From Sulfitobacter sp. SK012 (GTDB lineage Bacteria > Pseudomonadota > Alphaproteobacteria > Rhodobacterales > Rhodobacteraceae): 64,000 nucleotides of DNA. Below, in pieces: positions 26,956-34,677 of this stretch. Made by a program: the position numbers and the translations under genes. The stretch spans positions 496,001 to 560,000 of the forward strand of contig NZ_CP025804.1 of assembly GCF_003352085.1 (NCBI RefSeq), written 5' to 3'. The notes beneath the pieces are model-generated. The model saw only the letters and a program-made list of their open reading frames with translations. It did not search any database and was not told where the DNA came from. Numbering within the stretch: position 1 is the first letter of the stretch; every line of letters begins with the position of its first letter.

Positions 26956-27993
26956 ATGACGACACGTAGAAAACTATTTGGCCTTGCAGGTGCTGCGGCT
27001 TTCGCCCTCGGCCTCGGCGCTGCCCCGGCACTGGCCCAAGACGTCACGCTGCGGATGCACCAATTCCTGCCACCGCAGGCCAATGTGCCCAAGCTGGTGT
27101 TGGATGTCTGGGCTGATAAAGTCGAAGCCGCCAGCGAAGGCCGTATTAAGATTGAACGCTACCCCTCCATGCAGCTGGGCGGCACGCCGCCAGAGCTGAT
27201 GGACCAAGCCATTGACGGCGTTGCCGACATTGTCTGGACTGTGGTGGGCTATACGCCGGGTCGTTATCCGTCGACCGAAGTGTTTGAGCTGCCATTCATG
27301 GTGTCTGACGCCCGCGCGGCCAGCTCTGCGTATTGGCAGATGTTTGAGAAAAACATGAAGGATGGCGAGTTCAAGGATGTGCATATTCTTGGTACTTGGG
27401 TTCACGGTCCCGGCCTGATCCACACCAACAAAGAAGTCCGCACGCCTGCTGACATGCAAGGCCTTAAAATCCGCGGCGGGTCCCGCCTTGCCAATGCTCT
27501 GCTCGAAGAAGTCGGGGCTGCGCCGGTTGGGATGCCTGTTCCGGCAATCCCAGAGGGCCTGAGCAAAGGTGTCATCGACGGCACGACCATTCCGTGGGAA
27601 GTCACAGCCGCGCTCAAGGTTCCTGAGCTGGTCAAAAACCACACTGAATTCACAGGTAACGCACTTTATACGCTGACCTTTGTTCTGGCGATGAACAAGG
27701 ACCGCTATGAGGGCATGCCTGATGATCTGAAAAAGGTGATCGACGACAATTCAGGTCTGGAATTCTCAGTCTTTGCAGGCGGCACGCAAGCTGATTCTGA
27801 TGCTCCAGCACGCAAGCTGGCCGCGGATGCAGGCAACAACATCGTGACGCTGGATGAAGCTGAAACCAAGGTTTGGATTGACGCATCACAACCAGTTTAT
27901 GCCAAGTGGCTTGCTGAGATGAGCGATAAAGGTATCGACGGCCAGGCGCTCATCGACGAAGCGCGCAGCCTGATGGATGCTTACCAGCCTTAA
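26956..27993 (+). CDS. TRAP transporter substrate-binding protein (DctP family)
   Basis: This 345-residue periplasmic receptor has an N-terminal signal peptide with a twin-Arg-like start (TTRRKLFGLAGAAAF), cleaved near PALAQD. Family features include DGVADIVWTVVGYTPGRYP, ELPFMV, the ligand-binding Arg stretch MQGLKIRGGSRLAN and TTIPWEV. DctP proteins bind organic acids and pass them to the QM membrane components. Here it heads a dctP-dctQ-dctM set directly upstream of a benzoate catabolic cluster, so benzoate or a related aromatic acid is the likely cargo; that is inference from context. Confidence 0.9.
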   Translation: MTTRRKLFGLAGAAAFALGLGAAPALAQDVTLRMHQFLPPQANVPKLVLDVWADKVEAASEGRIKIERYPSMQLGGTPPELMDQAIDGVADIVWTVVGYTPGRYPSTEVFELPFMVSDARAASSAYWQMFEKNMKDGEFKDVHILGTWVHGPGLIHTNKEVRTPADMQGLKIRGGSRLANALLEEVGAAPVGMPVPAIPEGLSKGVIDGTTIPWEVTAALKVPELVKNHTEFTGNALYTLTFVLAMNKDRYEGMPDDLKKVIDDNSGLEFSVFAGGTQADSDAPARKLAADAGNNIVTLDEAETKVWIDASQPVYAKWLAEMSDKGIDGQALIDEARSLMDAYQP

Positions 27994-28012
27994 GTGCTAT
28001 TCTCTTAAATCG

Positions 28013-28049
28013 GGCCTGTGCCGTCATACGCGGCGCAGGCCTATTTTTA
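28013..28049 (+). terminator. Intercistronic terminator-like hairpin between dctP and dctQ
   Basis: GGCCTGTGCCG and CGGCGCAGGCC pair over 11 bp (one G-U) around a 7-nt loop and are followed by TATTTTTA. It starts about 20 bp after the dctP stop. It probably terminates part of the transcripts or protects the dctP end, giving more binding protein than membrane components. Confidence 0.8.
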
Positions 28050-28071
28050 CGTCCAAGACCGGAGACAGCAC

Positions 28072-28653
28072 ATGCATCGCGCGATCCAGACCCTTGCCCG
28101 GGTTACTGCTTTGTTGGGAGGGGGCGTTCTGATCATTTTGATCGTGATGACAACGCTGTCCATTTCGGGCCGTGCGATCAACAAGTTGATGCATCAGACT
28201 TTTTTCCAAGAACAAATGGCCGGGTTTTCGAATTTCGTGTTGAACCTTGGCGTTTCCGAAATCCGTGGCAATTACGAATTGCTTGAGGCGGGTGTCGCTT
28301 TTTCAATCTTCTCTTTCTTGCCGCTGTGCCAGCTGCTTGGCGCGCATGCGAATGTCGATGTCTTTACGTCGTTCCTACCAGCACGCGCGAACCGTTGGAT
28401 CGCGGCCTTTTGGGAGGTCGTTCTGGCCGCGGTGATTGTGCTGATCATCGTGCAGCTGTTCAGCGGCATGGAGCGCTATATTCGCAATGGCCAGACCACA
28501 TTCTTTTTGCAGTTTCCGGTGTGGTGGGCCTATGCGCTGAGTTTTGCAGCAGGGGTCGTTGCGGTGATTGTCAGCATCTACTGCGCTATTATGCGTTTCG
28601 CGGAAGCGGTCCAAAACCGCAACCTTCTGCCGTCCGAAACCGGAGGGCACTGA
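28072..28653 (+). CDS. TRAP transporter small permease (DctQ family)
   Basis: This 193-residue protein has four predicted transmembrane helices: residues near 13-32, a second around IFSFLPLCQLLGA, then WEVVLAAVIVLIIVQLF and FAAGVVAVIVSIYCAIM. The GNYELLEAGVAFSIFSFLPLCQ segment fits the DctQ family. ATG 28072 is preferred over the in-frame start at 28018, which lies inside the intercistronic hairpin. It partners the large permease immediately downstream (2 bp gap). Confidence 0.88.
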   Translation: MHRAIQTLARVTALLGGGVLIILIVMTTLSISGRAINKLMHQTFFQEQMAGFSNFVLNLGVSEIRGNYELLEAGVAFSIFSFLPLCQLLGAHANVDVFTSFLPARANRWIAAFWEVVLAAVIVLIIVQLFSGMERYIRNGQTTFFLQFPVWWAYALSFAAGVVAVIVSIYCAIMRFAEAVQNRNLLPSETGGH

Positions 28654-28654
28654 C

Positions 28655-29974
28655 ATGACAAACCTAGAGCTGGGCTTTTGGTCCTTCCCTGTCCTTTTGT
28701 TGATGGTGTTTTTGCGCGCACCCATCGGGCTTGCGATGTTGCTTTGTGGGTTTGGGGGCTGGTTCATGGCGATGGGGGGTAATCCCACACCACTATTGGC
28801 CAAGATGAAATCCGAGACCTACACGACCTTCTCAAATTACTCGCTCAGCATCATTCCGATGTTTCTGTTGATGGGGCAATTTGCAACGTTGTCGGGCATG
28901 TCGAATGCCTTGTTCAAAGCCGCAGAGTCCTTTCTGGGCCACCGCCGGGGTGGTGTCGCTATGGCCGCTGTTGGGGCCTGTGCTGGATTTGGCGCGATCT
29001 GTGGCAGTTCATTGGCAACAGCGGCAACGATGTCCAAAGTCGCCCTGCCAGAGTTGCGCCGCTATGGGTATTCCGGTGGCTTTTCGACCGCGACGTTGGC
29101 GGCCGGTGGCACACTGGGCATTCTAATTCCGCCTTCGGTGATCTTGGTTATCTATGCGATCCTGACCGAGCAGAACATCGCCAAGCTGTTCCTCGCCGCC
29201 TTTGTGCCGGGGATCCTTGCGGCGATAGGCTACATCATCACCATCTCGATTTATGTGCGCCTGCACCCTGATGCAGCGGGCACGCGGCCGCCAATTCCCA
29301 TGGCTGAGCGGTTCCGTGCGTTGGCTGATACATGGCCGGTCTTGGTGATCTTTTTCGTTGTTGTCGGCGGCATCTATCTGGGTTGGTTTACCCCGACCGA
29401 AGGGTCCGCGATCGGGGCTGCGGGCACGGGGTTGGTGGCGTTGGTGTCCGGCAGCCTAAACTGGGCGGTGCTGCGCGACAGCCTGTTAGGAACTGCCAAG
29501 ACGACGGCGATGATCTTTTTCATCGTGTTGGGTGCTGGATTCTATAACGGATTTCTTGCCCTGTCGGGCGTGCCGCAATTTCTAGCCGATTGGGTTGTGA
29601 ACCAAGGCTACAGCCCTTGGCTGGTGCTTTCGATCATCCTTGTCTTCTACCTGATCTTTGGGTGCCTGATGGACAGCCTGTCGATGATCCTGCTGACCGT
29701 GCCGATCTTCTTTCCAGTGATCTCAGCGATGGATTTCGGCATGACGCCAGAACATGTTGCGATCTGGTTCGGTATCCTCGTGCTCATTGTGGTTGAGGTG
29801 GGGCTAATTACGCCACCTGTGGGAATGAACTTATTTATCATCAACGCGATGGACCGCGAAACTCCGATGACTGAGACCTACAAAGCGGTGATGTATTTCG
29901 TAGGCTCTGACATTGTGCGTGTGGTGATACTGGTGATGTTCCCGTCAATAACGCTCTTCATCCTTGGCGGGTGA
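28655..29974 (+). CDS. TRAP transporter large permease (DctM family)
   Basis: This 439-residue permease has about 12 hydrophobic segments and characteristic DctM patterns: FTTFSNYSLSIIPMFLLMG as TYTTFSNYSLSIIPMFLLM, GAICGSSLATAATMSKVALPEL, GGTLGILIPPSVILVIYA and TPPVGMNLF. It uses a sodium gradient to move the solute delivered by DctP. The ATG at 28655 follows the dctQ stop closely. The next gene begins only after about 90 bp that hold a TGCA palindrome. Confidence 0.93.
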   Translation: MTNLELGFWSFPVLLLMVFLRAPIGLAMLLCGFGGWFMAMGGNPTPLLAKMKSETYTTFSNYSLSIIPMFLLMGQFATLSGMSNALFKAAESFLGHRRGGVAMAAVGACAGFGAICGSSLATAATMSKVALPELRRYGYSGGFSTATLAAGGTLGILIPPSVILVIYAILTEQNIAKLFLAAFVPGILAAIGYIITISIYVRLHPDAAGTRPPIPMAERFRALADTWPVLVIFFVVVGGIYLGWFTPTEGSAIGAAGTGLVALVSGSLNWAVLRDSLLGTAKTTAMIFFIVLGAGFYNGFLALSGVPQFLADWVVNQGYSPWLVLSIILVFYLIFGCLMDSLSMILLTVPIFFPVISAMDFGMTPEHVAIWFGILVLIVVEVGLITPPVGMNLFIINAMDRETPMTETYKAVMYFVGSDIVRVVILVMFPSITLFILGG

Positions 29975-29992
29975 TCTGCACTAAAGTGCAGA
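29975..29992. promoter_or_regulatory. Palindromic TGCA-N6-TGCA site upstream of the benzoate-CoA ligase gene
   Basis: TCTGCAC-TAAA-GTGCAGA is a perfect 7-bp inverted repeat and contains TGCA, six bases and TGCA. This spacing matches what is reported for operators of the BoxR/BzdR regulators of benzoate degradation. It begins one base after the dctM stop codon and is about 75 bp upstream of the ligase start. Confidence 0.6.
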
Positions 29993-30067
29993 CCGCGGTG
30001 ATGTGCATTGCGACCTTCTGCCGCAATGTGCATCATAAAGCCTCTTTTAGGGTGGGGATGCAGATCT

Positions 30068-31606
30068 ATGCTGACGGCTGAGGCAAACGCCGCGCGGTTC
30101 TTTGTGGACCGCCATTTGGATGAGGGACGTGGTGAAAAAGCCGCGTATCTGGAAGCCGAAACAGGGCGCAGCCTAAGTTATGCCCAACTCGCTGACGGAT
30201 CTGGGCAGGTCGCAGGCGCGTTGGCGCGTGCTGGCATCAGGCCCGAAGAGCGGGTGGCGATGCTGGTTCTGGACCAAGTCGAATTTCCGCAAATATTCTG
30301 GGGCGCACTCAAGGCCGGGGTGATCCCCGTGCCGCTGAACACGCTGTTGGGCACAGACGTTTATGACATGATATTGCGCGACGCGCGTGCGTCGGCGCTG
30401 TTTATCTCCGATGCACTTTGGCTGACGGTCGAGCCCTTGTTGGCTGATAATCCCTATCTGCGACATGTGATCGTCATTGGCGATGCGCCCGAAGGAACAA
30501 CGACCTACGATAGCTTTATCGACGAAGCGCCCGCGCAATCCGCGATCCCGGTCAATCCGGATGAGGTCGCGTTTTGGCTCTATTCCTCGGGCTCCACCGG
30601 ACAGCCAAAGGGCGTGGCGCATGTGCACTCAGCCCTGCAGGCGACTGCGGATACTTACGGCGCGCAGGTGCTTGGCATCCGTGAAGACGAAGTCGTGTTG
30701 TCGGCGGCCAAATTCTTTTTCGCCTATGGGCTTGGCAATGCGATGACTTTCCCGCTTTCGGTTGGTGCGACGACGGTGTTGTTTGCTGGTCGTCCAACCC
30801 CGCAGGATATGCTTGCGACGATGGACGCGCATAAACCTTCGCTTTTTTGCGGTGTGCCGACGCTCTTTGCTGCGATGGTGGCCGAAATGGACAAGGCTGG
30901 CGTGCCCGACACGCCGCTTCGACTGTGCATCTCGGCAGGGGAGGCGTTGCCGGAAGATGTCGGTACCCGTTGGGAAAAACACACAGGTGTGGCGATCTTG
31001 GATGGTGTTGGCTCAACTGAGATGCTGCATATCTTTCTCAGCAACCGTATCGGTGATGTAGTTTATGGGACGTCGGGAGTGGCGGTGCCGGGATATGATC
31101 TGCGACTGGTGGATGAGACGGGTGCTGAGGTCCCTCCCGGTGAAGTTGGTGAGTTGTTGGTCAGTGGAGCATCTGCGGCCAATTGTTATTGGAACCAACG
31201 TGACAAGACGCGCCAGACCTTTGAGGGCATTTGGACCCGCACTGGCGACAAATACGAACGCCGCACCGATGGGCGGCTGATCTACTGTGGGCGCACAGAT
31301 GACATGTTCAAGGTGTCAGGCATTTGGTTGTCTCCCTTTGAGGTCGAGAGCGCGTTGGCCGGGCACGAGGCGGTGCTAGAGGCCGCCGTTGTCGCAAAGC
31401 GTGACGCGGATGGCCTGGAGAAGCCAAAAGCGTTTGTTGTGCTGCAGACAGGTCAATCCGACGATGCCCTGATCGAGGCACTCAAAGCGCATGTGAAAGA
31501 TAAAATCGGCAAATGGAAATATCCGCGTTGGATCGACGTGGTCGACGAATTGCCCAAGACGGCGACGGGTAAAATACAGCGTTTCAAACTTCGAGAGGGC
31601 AACTAA
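30068..31606 (+). CDS. Benzoate-CoA ligase family protein
   Basis: This 512-residue AMP-forming ligase opens NAARFFVDRHLDEGRGEKAAY, as in benzoate-CoA ligases. The P-loop is FWLYSSGSTGQPKGVAH, followed by the substrate-pocket segment SAAKFFFAYGLGNAMTFPLSVGA typical of the benzoate/4-hydroxybenzoate subgroup, then GVGSTEMLHIF and the C-terminal catalytic Lys in TATGKIQRFKL. It activates benzoate to benzoyl-CoA with ATP, the entry step of the box pathway. ATG 30068 is preferred over an upstream frame start at 30008. Its TAA shares a base with the next ATG (TAATG). Confidence 0.9.
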   Translation: MLTAEANAARFFVDRHLDEGRGEKAAYLEAETGRSLSYAQLADGSGQVAGALARAGIRPEERVAMLVLDQVEFPQIFWGALKAGVIPVPLNTLLGTDVYDMILRDARASALFISDALWLTVEPLLADNPYLRHVIVIGDAPEGTTTYDSFIDEAPAQSAIPVNPDEVAFWLYSSGSTGQPKGVAHVHSALQATADTYGAQVLGIREDEVVLSAAKFFFAYGLGNAMTFPLSVGATTVLFAGRPTPQDMLATMDAHKPSLFCGVPTLFAAMVAEMDKAGVPDTPLRLCISAGEALPEDVGTRWEKHTGVAILDGVGSTEMLHIFLSNRIGDVVYGTSGVAVPGYDLRLVDETGAEVPPGEVGELLVSGASAANCYWNQRDKTRQTFEGIWTRTGDKYERRTDGRLIYCGRTDDMFKVSGIWLSPFEVESALAGHEAVLEAAVVAKRDADGLEKPKAFVVLQTGQSDDALIEALKAHVKDKIGKWKYPRWIDVVDELPKTATGKIQRFKLREGN

Positions 31607-32427
31607 TGGCGAGCTGGACACAGGCGGCAGGTGCAACACTTAAGGCCGGCGGACACGCCTTGGAATATCGATGCTGGGGCCCAACCCCTGAGCAGGCCCC
31701 GACGTTGGTGTTGTTGCATGAAGGATTGGGATCAGTGGCATTGTGGCGCGACCTGCCGCAAAAACTGGTGGATGCTACCGGTTTTGGCGTCTTGGCCTAT
31801 AGCCGGGCGGGATATGGCCAGTCAGAGCTCGCCACATTGCCGCGTCCGCTAGATTACATGACCCAAGAAGCTCATGTTCTGGGGTCGGTTATGGATGCAG
31901 TCGGGGTCAGCCAAGCCGTGCTGTTGGGGCACTCAGACGGGGCCACCATTGCTGCGATCTATGGGGGGTCAGTGTCGGACATGCGGGTGCGGGGGTTGAT
32001 CCTGATGGCACCGCATTTCTTTGCGGAAACAAGCGGGATCGATGCGATCCGAGTTGTCGGTGATACCTACCGAACCGGCGATCTACGCGAGCGGCTTGCT
32101 CCGTATCACGCGGATGTCGACGTGACGTTCAATGGTTGGCATGACGTCTGGACCGATCCTGGGTTTATCGCCAATTGGAACGTCGCGGATAACATTGACC
32201 ATTGGCGCATTCCGGTACTTGCGATCCAAGGGCTTGGCGATGAATACGGCACGACTGCACAGATTTCAGAAATAGAAGATCGCATCTATTCGCCGCTTGA
32301 AATCGTACTGCTTGAGGGCTGCGGGCATAGTCCTCACCTTGATCAACCCGCACAAACGTTGGAAGCGATCACCGCGTTTACAGCACGGCTGGATCGGTTG
32401 GAGCGTGAAGAGGCTCGTTTTGGCTGA
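31606..32427 (+). CDS. Alpha/beta hydrolase
   Basis: This 273-residue protein has an alpha/beta hydrolase fold. The oxyanion segment is LLHEGLGSVALWRDLPQKL, the nucleophile elbow GHSDG has Ser at about 110, and a C-terminal His lies in GCGHSPHLDQP. Nearest families are esterases and enol-lactone-type hydrolases. Sitting between the ligase and boxC, it could hydrolyse a CoA ester or lactone side product of benzoyl-CoA epoxidation; this is inference. It overlaps the ligase by 1 bp and the DUF309 gene by 8 bp. Confidence 0.85.
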   Translation: MASWTQAAGATLKAGGHALEYRCWGPTPEQAPTLVLLHEGLGSVALWRDLPQKLVDATGFGVLAYSRAGYGQSELATLPRPLDYMTQEAHVLGSVMDAVGVSQAVLLGHSDGATIAAIYGGSVSDMRVRGLILMAPHFFAETSGIDAIRVVGDTYRTGDLRERLAPYHADVDVTFNGWHDVWTDPGFIANWNVADNIDHWRIPVLAIQGLGDEYGTTAQISEIEDRIYSPLEIVLLEGCGHSPHLDQPAQTLEAITAFTARLDRLEREEARFG

Positions 32428-32869
32428 ACAAGGGGGAATTTCCTGGCCACCCTACGCCTATGTGCCGGGCCTGAATGCGCGGCACCCCGAGGGGTACTTT
32501 GACGCGCAAAAGGCGGATGTGAAGCCCGGAATGTCCCCGCGAAATCTGGCGGAGAGCCGAGCCTTTGCCATCGGCCGGGCGTATTTTGATGCTGGATTTT
32601 TCTGGGAATGTCACGAGGTGCTTGAAGCTGTTTGGTTGGTCACAACGCCTGCCTCGCCCGAGCGTGAAATAGTTCAGGCGTTGATCCAGCTGGCGAATGC
32701 CCGGCTCAAGCTGTTGATGGAACGACCAAAGGCGGCGCTCCGGCTTTGTGATATTGTTGAGGCTCACATCGCGCAGCTAGGGGGCACGAATCTGATCATG
32801 GGGGTGGAGCAAGGTGCCTTGCTGGATGAGTTGAGACAGACCCGATCCGCAGCAAAGGCTGAGATATAG
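32420..32869 (+). CDS. DUF309 domain-containing protein
   Basis: This protein of about 149 residues carries the DUF309 signature FFWECHEVLEAVWLVT, in which WE-HE-LE residues are conserved, flanked by helices (REIVQALIQLANARLKLLME). The family is all-helical with unknown function. No ATG fits; the start is taken as TTG 32420 behind AGAGG, overlapping the hydrolase stop by 8 bp, which fits the tight operon. The reading frame stays open upstream, so a longer start cannot be excluded. Presence in a box operon is notable because the family has no accepted role in aromatic degradation. Confidence 0.78.
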   Translation: MAEQGGISWPPYAYVPGLNARHPEGYFDAQKADVKPGMSPRNLAESRAFAIGRAYFDAGFFWECHEVLEAVWLVTTPASPEREIVQALIQLANARLKLLMERPKAALRLCDIVEAHIAQLGGTNLIMGVEQGALLDELRQTRSAAKAEI

Positions 32870-32889
32870 TGCATTAAACTGAATTATAA

Positions 32890-32903
32890 TGCGTCTTATT
32901 GCA
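32890..32903. promoter_or_regulatory. TGCG-N6-TGCA site upstream of boxC
   Basis: TGCG, six bases (TCTTAT) and TGCA match the spaced motif seen upstream of boxR and the ligase, with one substitution. A separate TGCA lies at 32870-32873. The site is 13 bp upstream of the candidate -35 element of the boxC promoter. Confidence 0.5.
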
Positions 32904-32915
32904 TAAATGGCTCCG

Positions 32916-32943
32916 TTTACCACTAAGAATTTAGAACTATAAT
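32916..32943 (+). promoter_or_regulatory. Candidate sigma70 promoter for boxC
   Basis: TTTACC and a consensus TATAAT are separated by 16 bp, placing a start site near 32950, about 28 bp before the boxC ATG. The clear -10 box in an AT-rich 108-bp gap suggests that the boxC-onward genes have their own promoter. Confidence 0.5.
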
Positions 32944-32977
32944 ACAGCAGGGCAGTTACCCGAAAAAGGACACACCC

Positions 32978-34636
32978 ATGACCAAAGTCATCGATTTTCA
33001 AACAAACCCCAGCAGCTATCGCCATTGGAAAGTCGCGTATGATGGGCCGGTGGCGAACCTATATATGGATGTGGACGAAAACGGTGGGCTGTTTGAGGGC
33101 TATGAACTTAAGCTGAACAGCTACGATTTGGGAGTAGATATTGAACTGGCCGATGTTGTGCAGCGGATGCGTTTCGAGCATCCGCAGGTCAAGGTTGTGG
33201 TGATGCAGTCGGCCAAGGAAAAGGTCTTTTGCGCAGGTGCGAATATCCGCATGTTGGGCGGGGCGGAGCATAGTCATAAGGTCAATTTTTGCAAATTCAC
33301 AAATGAGACCCGCAACACCTTTGAAACAGCGCTGGCTGATAGCGGTCAGAATTATATCTGCGCGGTCAAAGGGGCCTGTGCGGGGGGCGGTTATGAATTG
33401 GCGTTGGCGTGTAATCACATCATGCTGACCGACGACAGCACGTCGTCTGTGTCGCTTCCTGAGGTGCCACTGCTTGCCGTTTTGCCCGGTACTGGCGGGC
33501 TGACCCGTGTGACGGACAAGCGCAAAGTGCGGCGCGATCTGGCGGATGTATTCTGTGCGACCGAAGAAGGCGTGAAGGGCAAACGGGCCGTTCAATGGCG
33601 GTTGGTGGATGAAGTAATCCCAAACTCGAAATTTGACGAAACAGTGGTGGTGCGGGCGCGTGAAATGGCTGCGGCGTCTGACAAACCGGACGTAGCGGAA
33701 GGGATCATCTTGACCCCGCTGACACGCAGTTTTTCTGAAGATGGCGTGAGCTATTCGTCGGTGGAAGTGACGCTGGACCGCGGCGGTCGACGCGCGACTG
33801 TCACGGTCAAAGGGCCGGATGCGGACGCGCCCCCGAATATGGCTGCCTTTGAGGCGGAAGGGGCCGAGGCGTGGATCTTGCGCTGTGCCCGCGAGTTAGA
33901 CGACGCGATTTTACACCTTCGCAACAATGAAAAAGAACTAGGTTTGATCGAATTTCAGACCCAAGGCGACCCAAGCCGCGTCATGGCTCATGAGGCGTTG
34001 ATGTTGGACAACAAAGATCACTGGCTGGCGCGCGAAGTTTTGCAATACTGGAAGCGTGTGCTGAAGCGGGTGGATATGACCTCGCGCAGTCTGGTGGCAA
34101 TTGTCGAGCATGGCAGCTGTTTTGCCGGGCCTTTGGCCGAACTTCTGTGGGCCGTCGATCGTAGCTATATGATGCTCGAAGATTTTGAAGGCGACAATCG
34201 CGAGACTGCGGTGATCACGATGTCCTTGGGCAATTTTGGCAACTACCCAATGGGCAATGATCTGACCCGGTTGGAGACGCGCTTTCTGGGCACACCAGAG
34301 CAGGTTGAGAAACTGAAGAGCTCAACCGGGACGCCGCTTGAGGCGGATGATGCCGAAGAGTTGGGTCTGATCACTTACGCCTACGACGATATCGATTGGG
34401 AAGACGAAGTGCGGCTGTTCATGGAAGAGCGGGCAAGCTTTTCTCCGGATGCAATGACCGGCATGGAGGCCAATCTCCGTTTTGCCGGCCCAGAGACGAT
34501 GGAAACGCGGATCTTTGGCCGATTGACCGCGTGGCAGAACTGGATTTTTCAACGCCCCAACGCTGTGGGTGACGACGGTGCATTGCAGCGTTATGGCACC
34601 GGCGTGCGCGGTAAATACAACATGGAACGTGTGTGA
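32978..34636 (+). CDS. boxC: Benzoyl-CoA-dihydrodiol lyase BoxC
   Basis: This 552-residue protein has two crotonase-like halves. The first contains KVVVMQSAKEKVFCAGANIRML and CAGGGYELALACNHIML (oxyanion hole), and the second has TSRSLVAIVEHGSCFAGPLAELLWAVDRSYMML. This long double arrangement is diagnostic of BoxC. It hydrolytically opens the 2,3-epoxide/dihydrodiol of benzoyl-CoA to 3,4-dehydroadipyl-CoA semialdehyde and formate. An AAGGA site precedes the ATG. It is followed 41 bp later by boxB, so the two are probably co-transcribed. Confidence 0.95.
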   Translation: MTKVIDFQTNPSSYRHWKVAYDGPVANLYMDVDENGGLFEGYELKLNSYDLGVDIELADVVQRMRFEHPQVKVVVMQSAKEKVFCAGANIRMLGGAEHSHKVNFCKFTNETRNTFETALADSGQNYICAVKGACAGGGYELALACNHIMLTDDSTSSVSLPEVPLLAVLPGTGGLTRVTDKRKVRRDLADVFCATEEGVKGKRAVQWRLVDEVIPNSKFDETVVVRAREMAAASDKPDVAEGIILTPLTRSFSEDGVSYSSVEVTLDRGGRRATVTVKGPDADAPPNMAAFEAEGAEAWILRCARELDDAILHLRNNEKELGLIEFQTQGDPSRVMAHEALMLDNKDHWLAREVLQYWKRVLKRVDMTSRSLVAIVEHGSCFAGPLAELLWAVDRSYMMLEDFEGDNRETAVITMSLGNFGNYPMGNDLTRLETRFLGTPEQVEKLKSSTGTPLEADDAEELGLITYAYDDIDWEDEVRLFMEERASFSPDAMTGMEANLRFAGPETMETRIFGRLTAWQNWIFQRPNAVGDDGALQRYGTGVRGKYNMERV

Positions 34637-34677
34637 CGGACGGGGCTTTGCGCCCTTCTTCAAACAGGAGAATTAAA

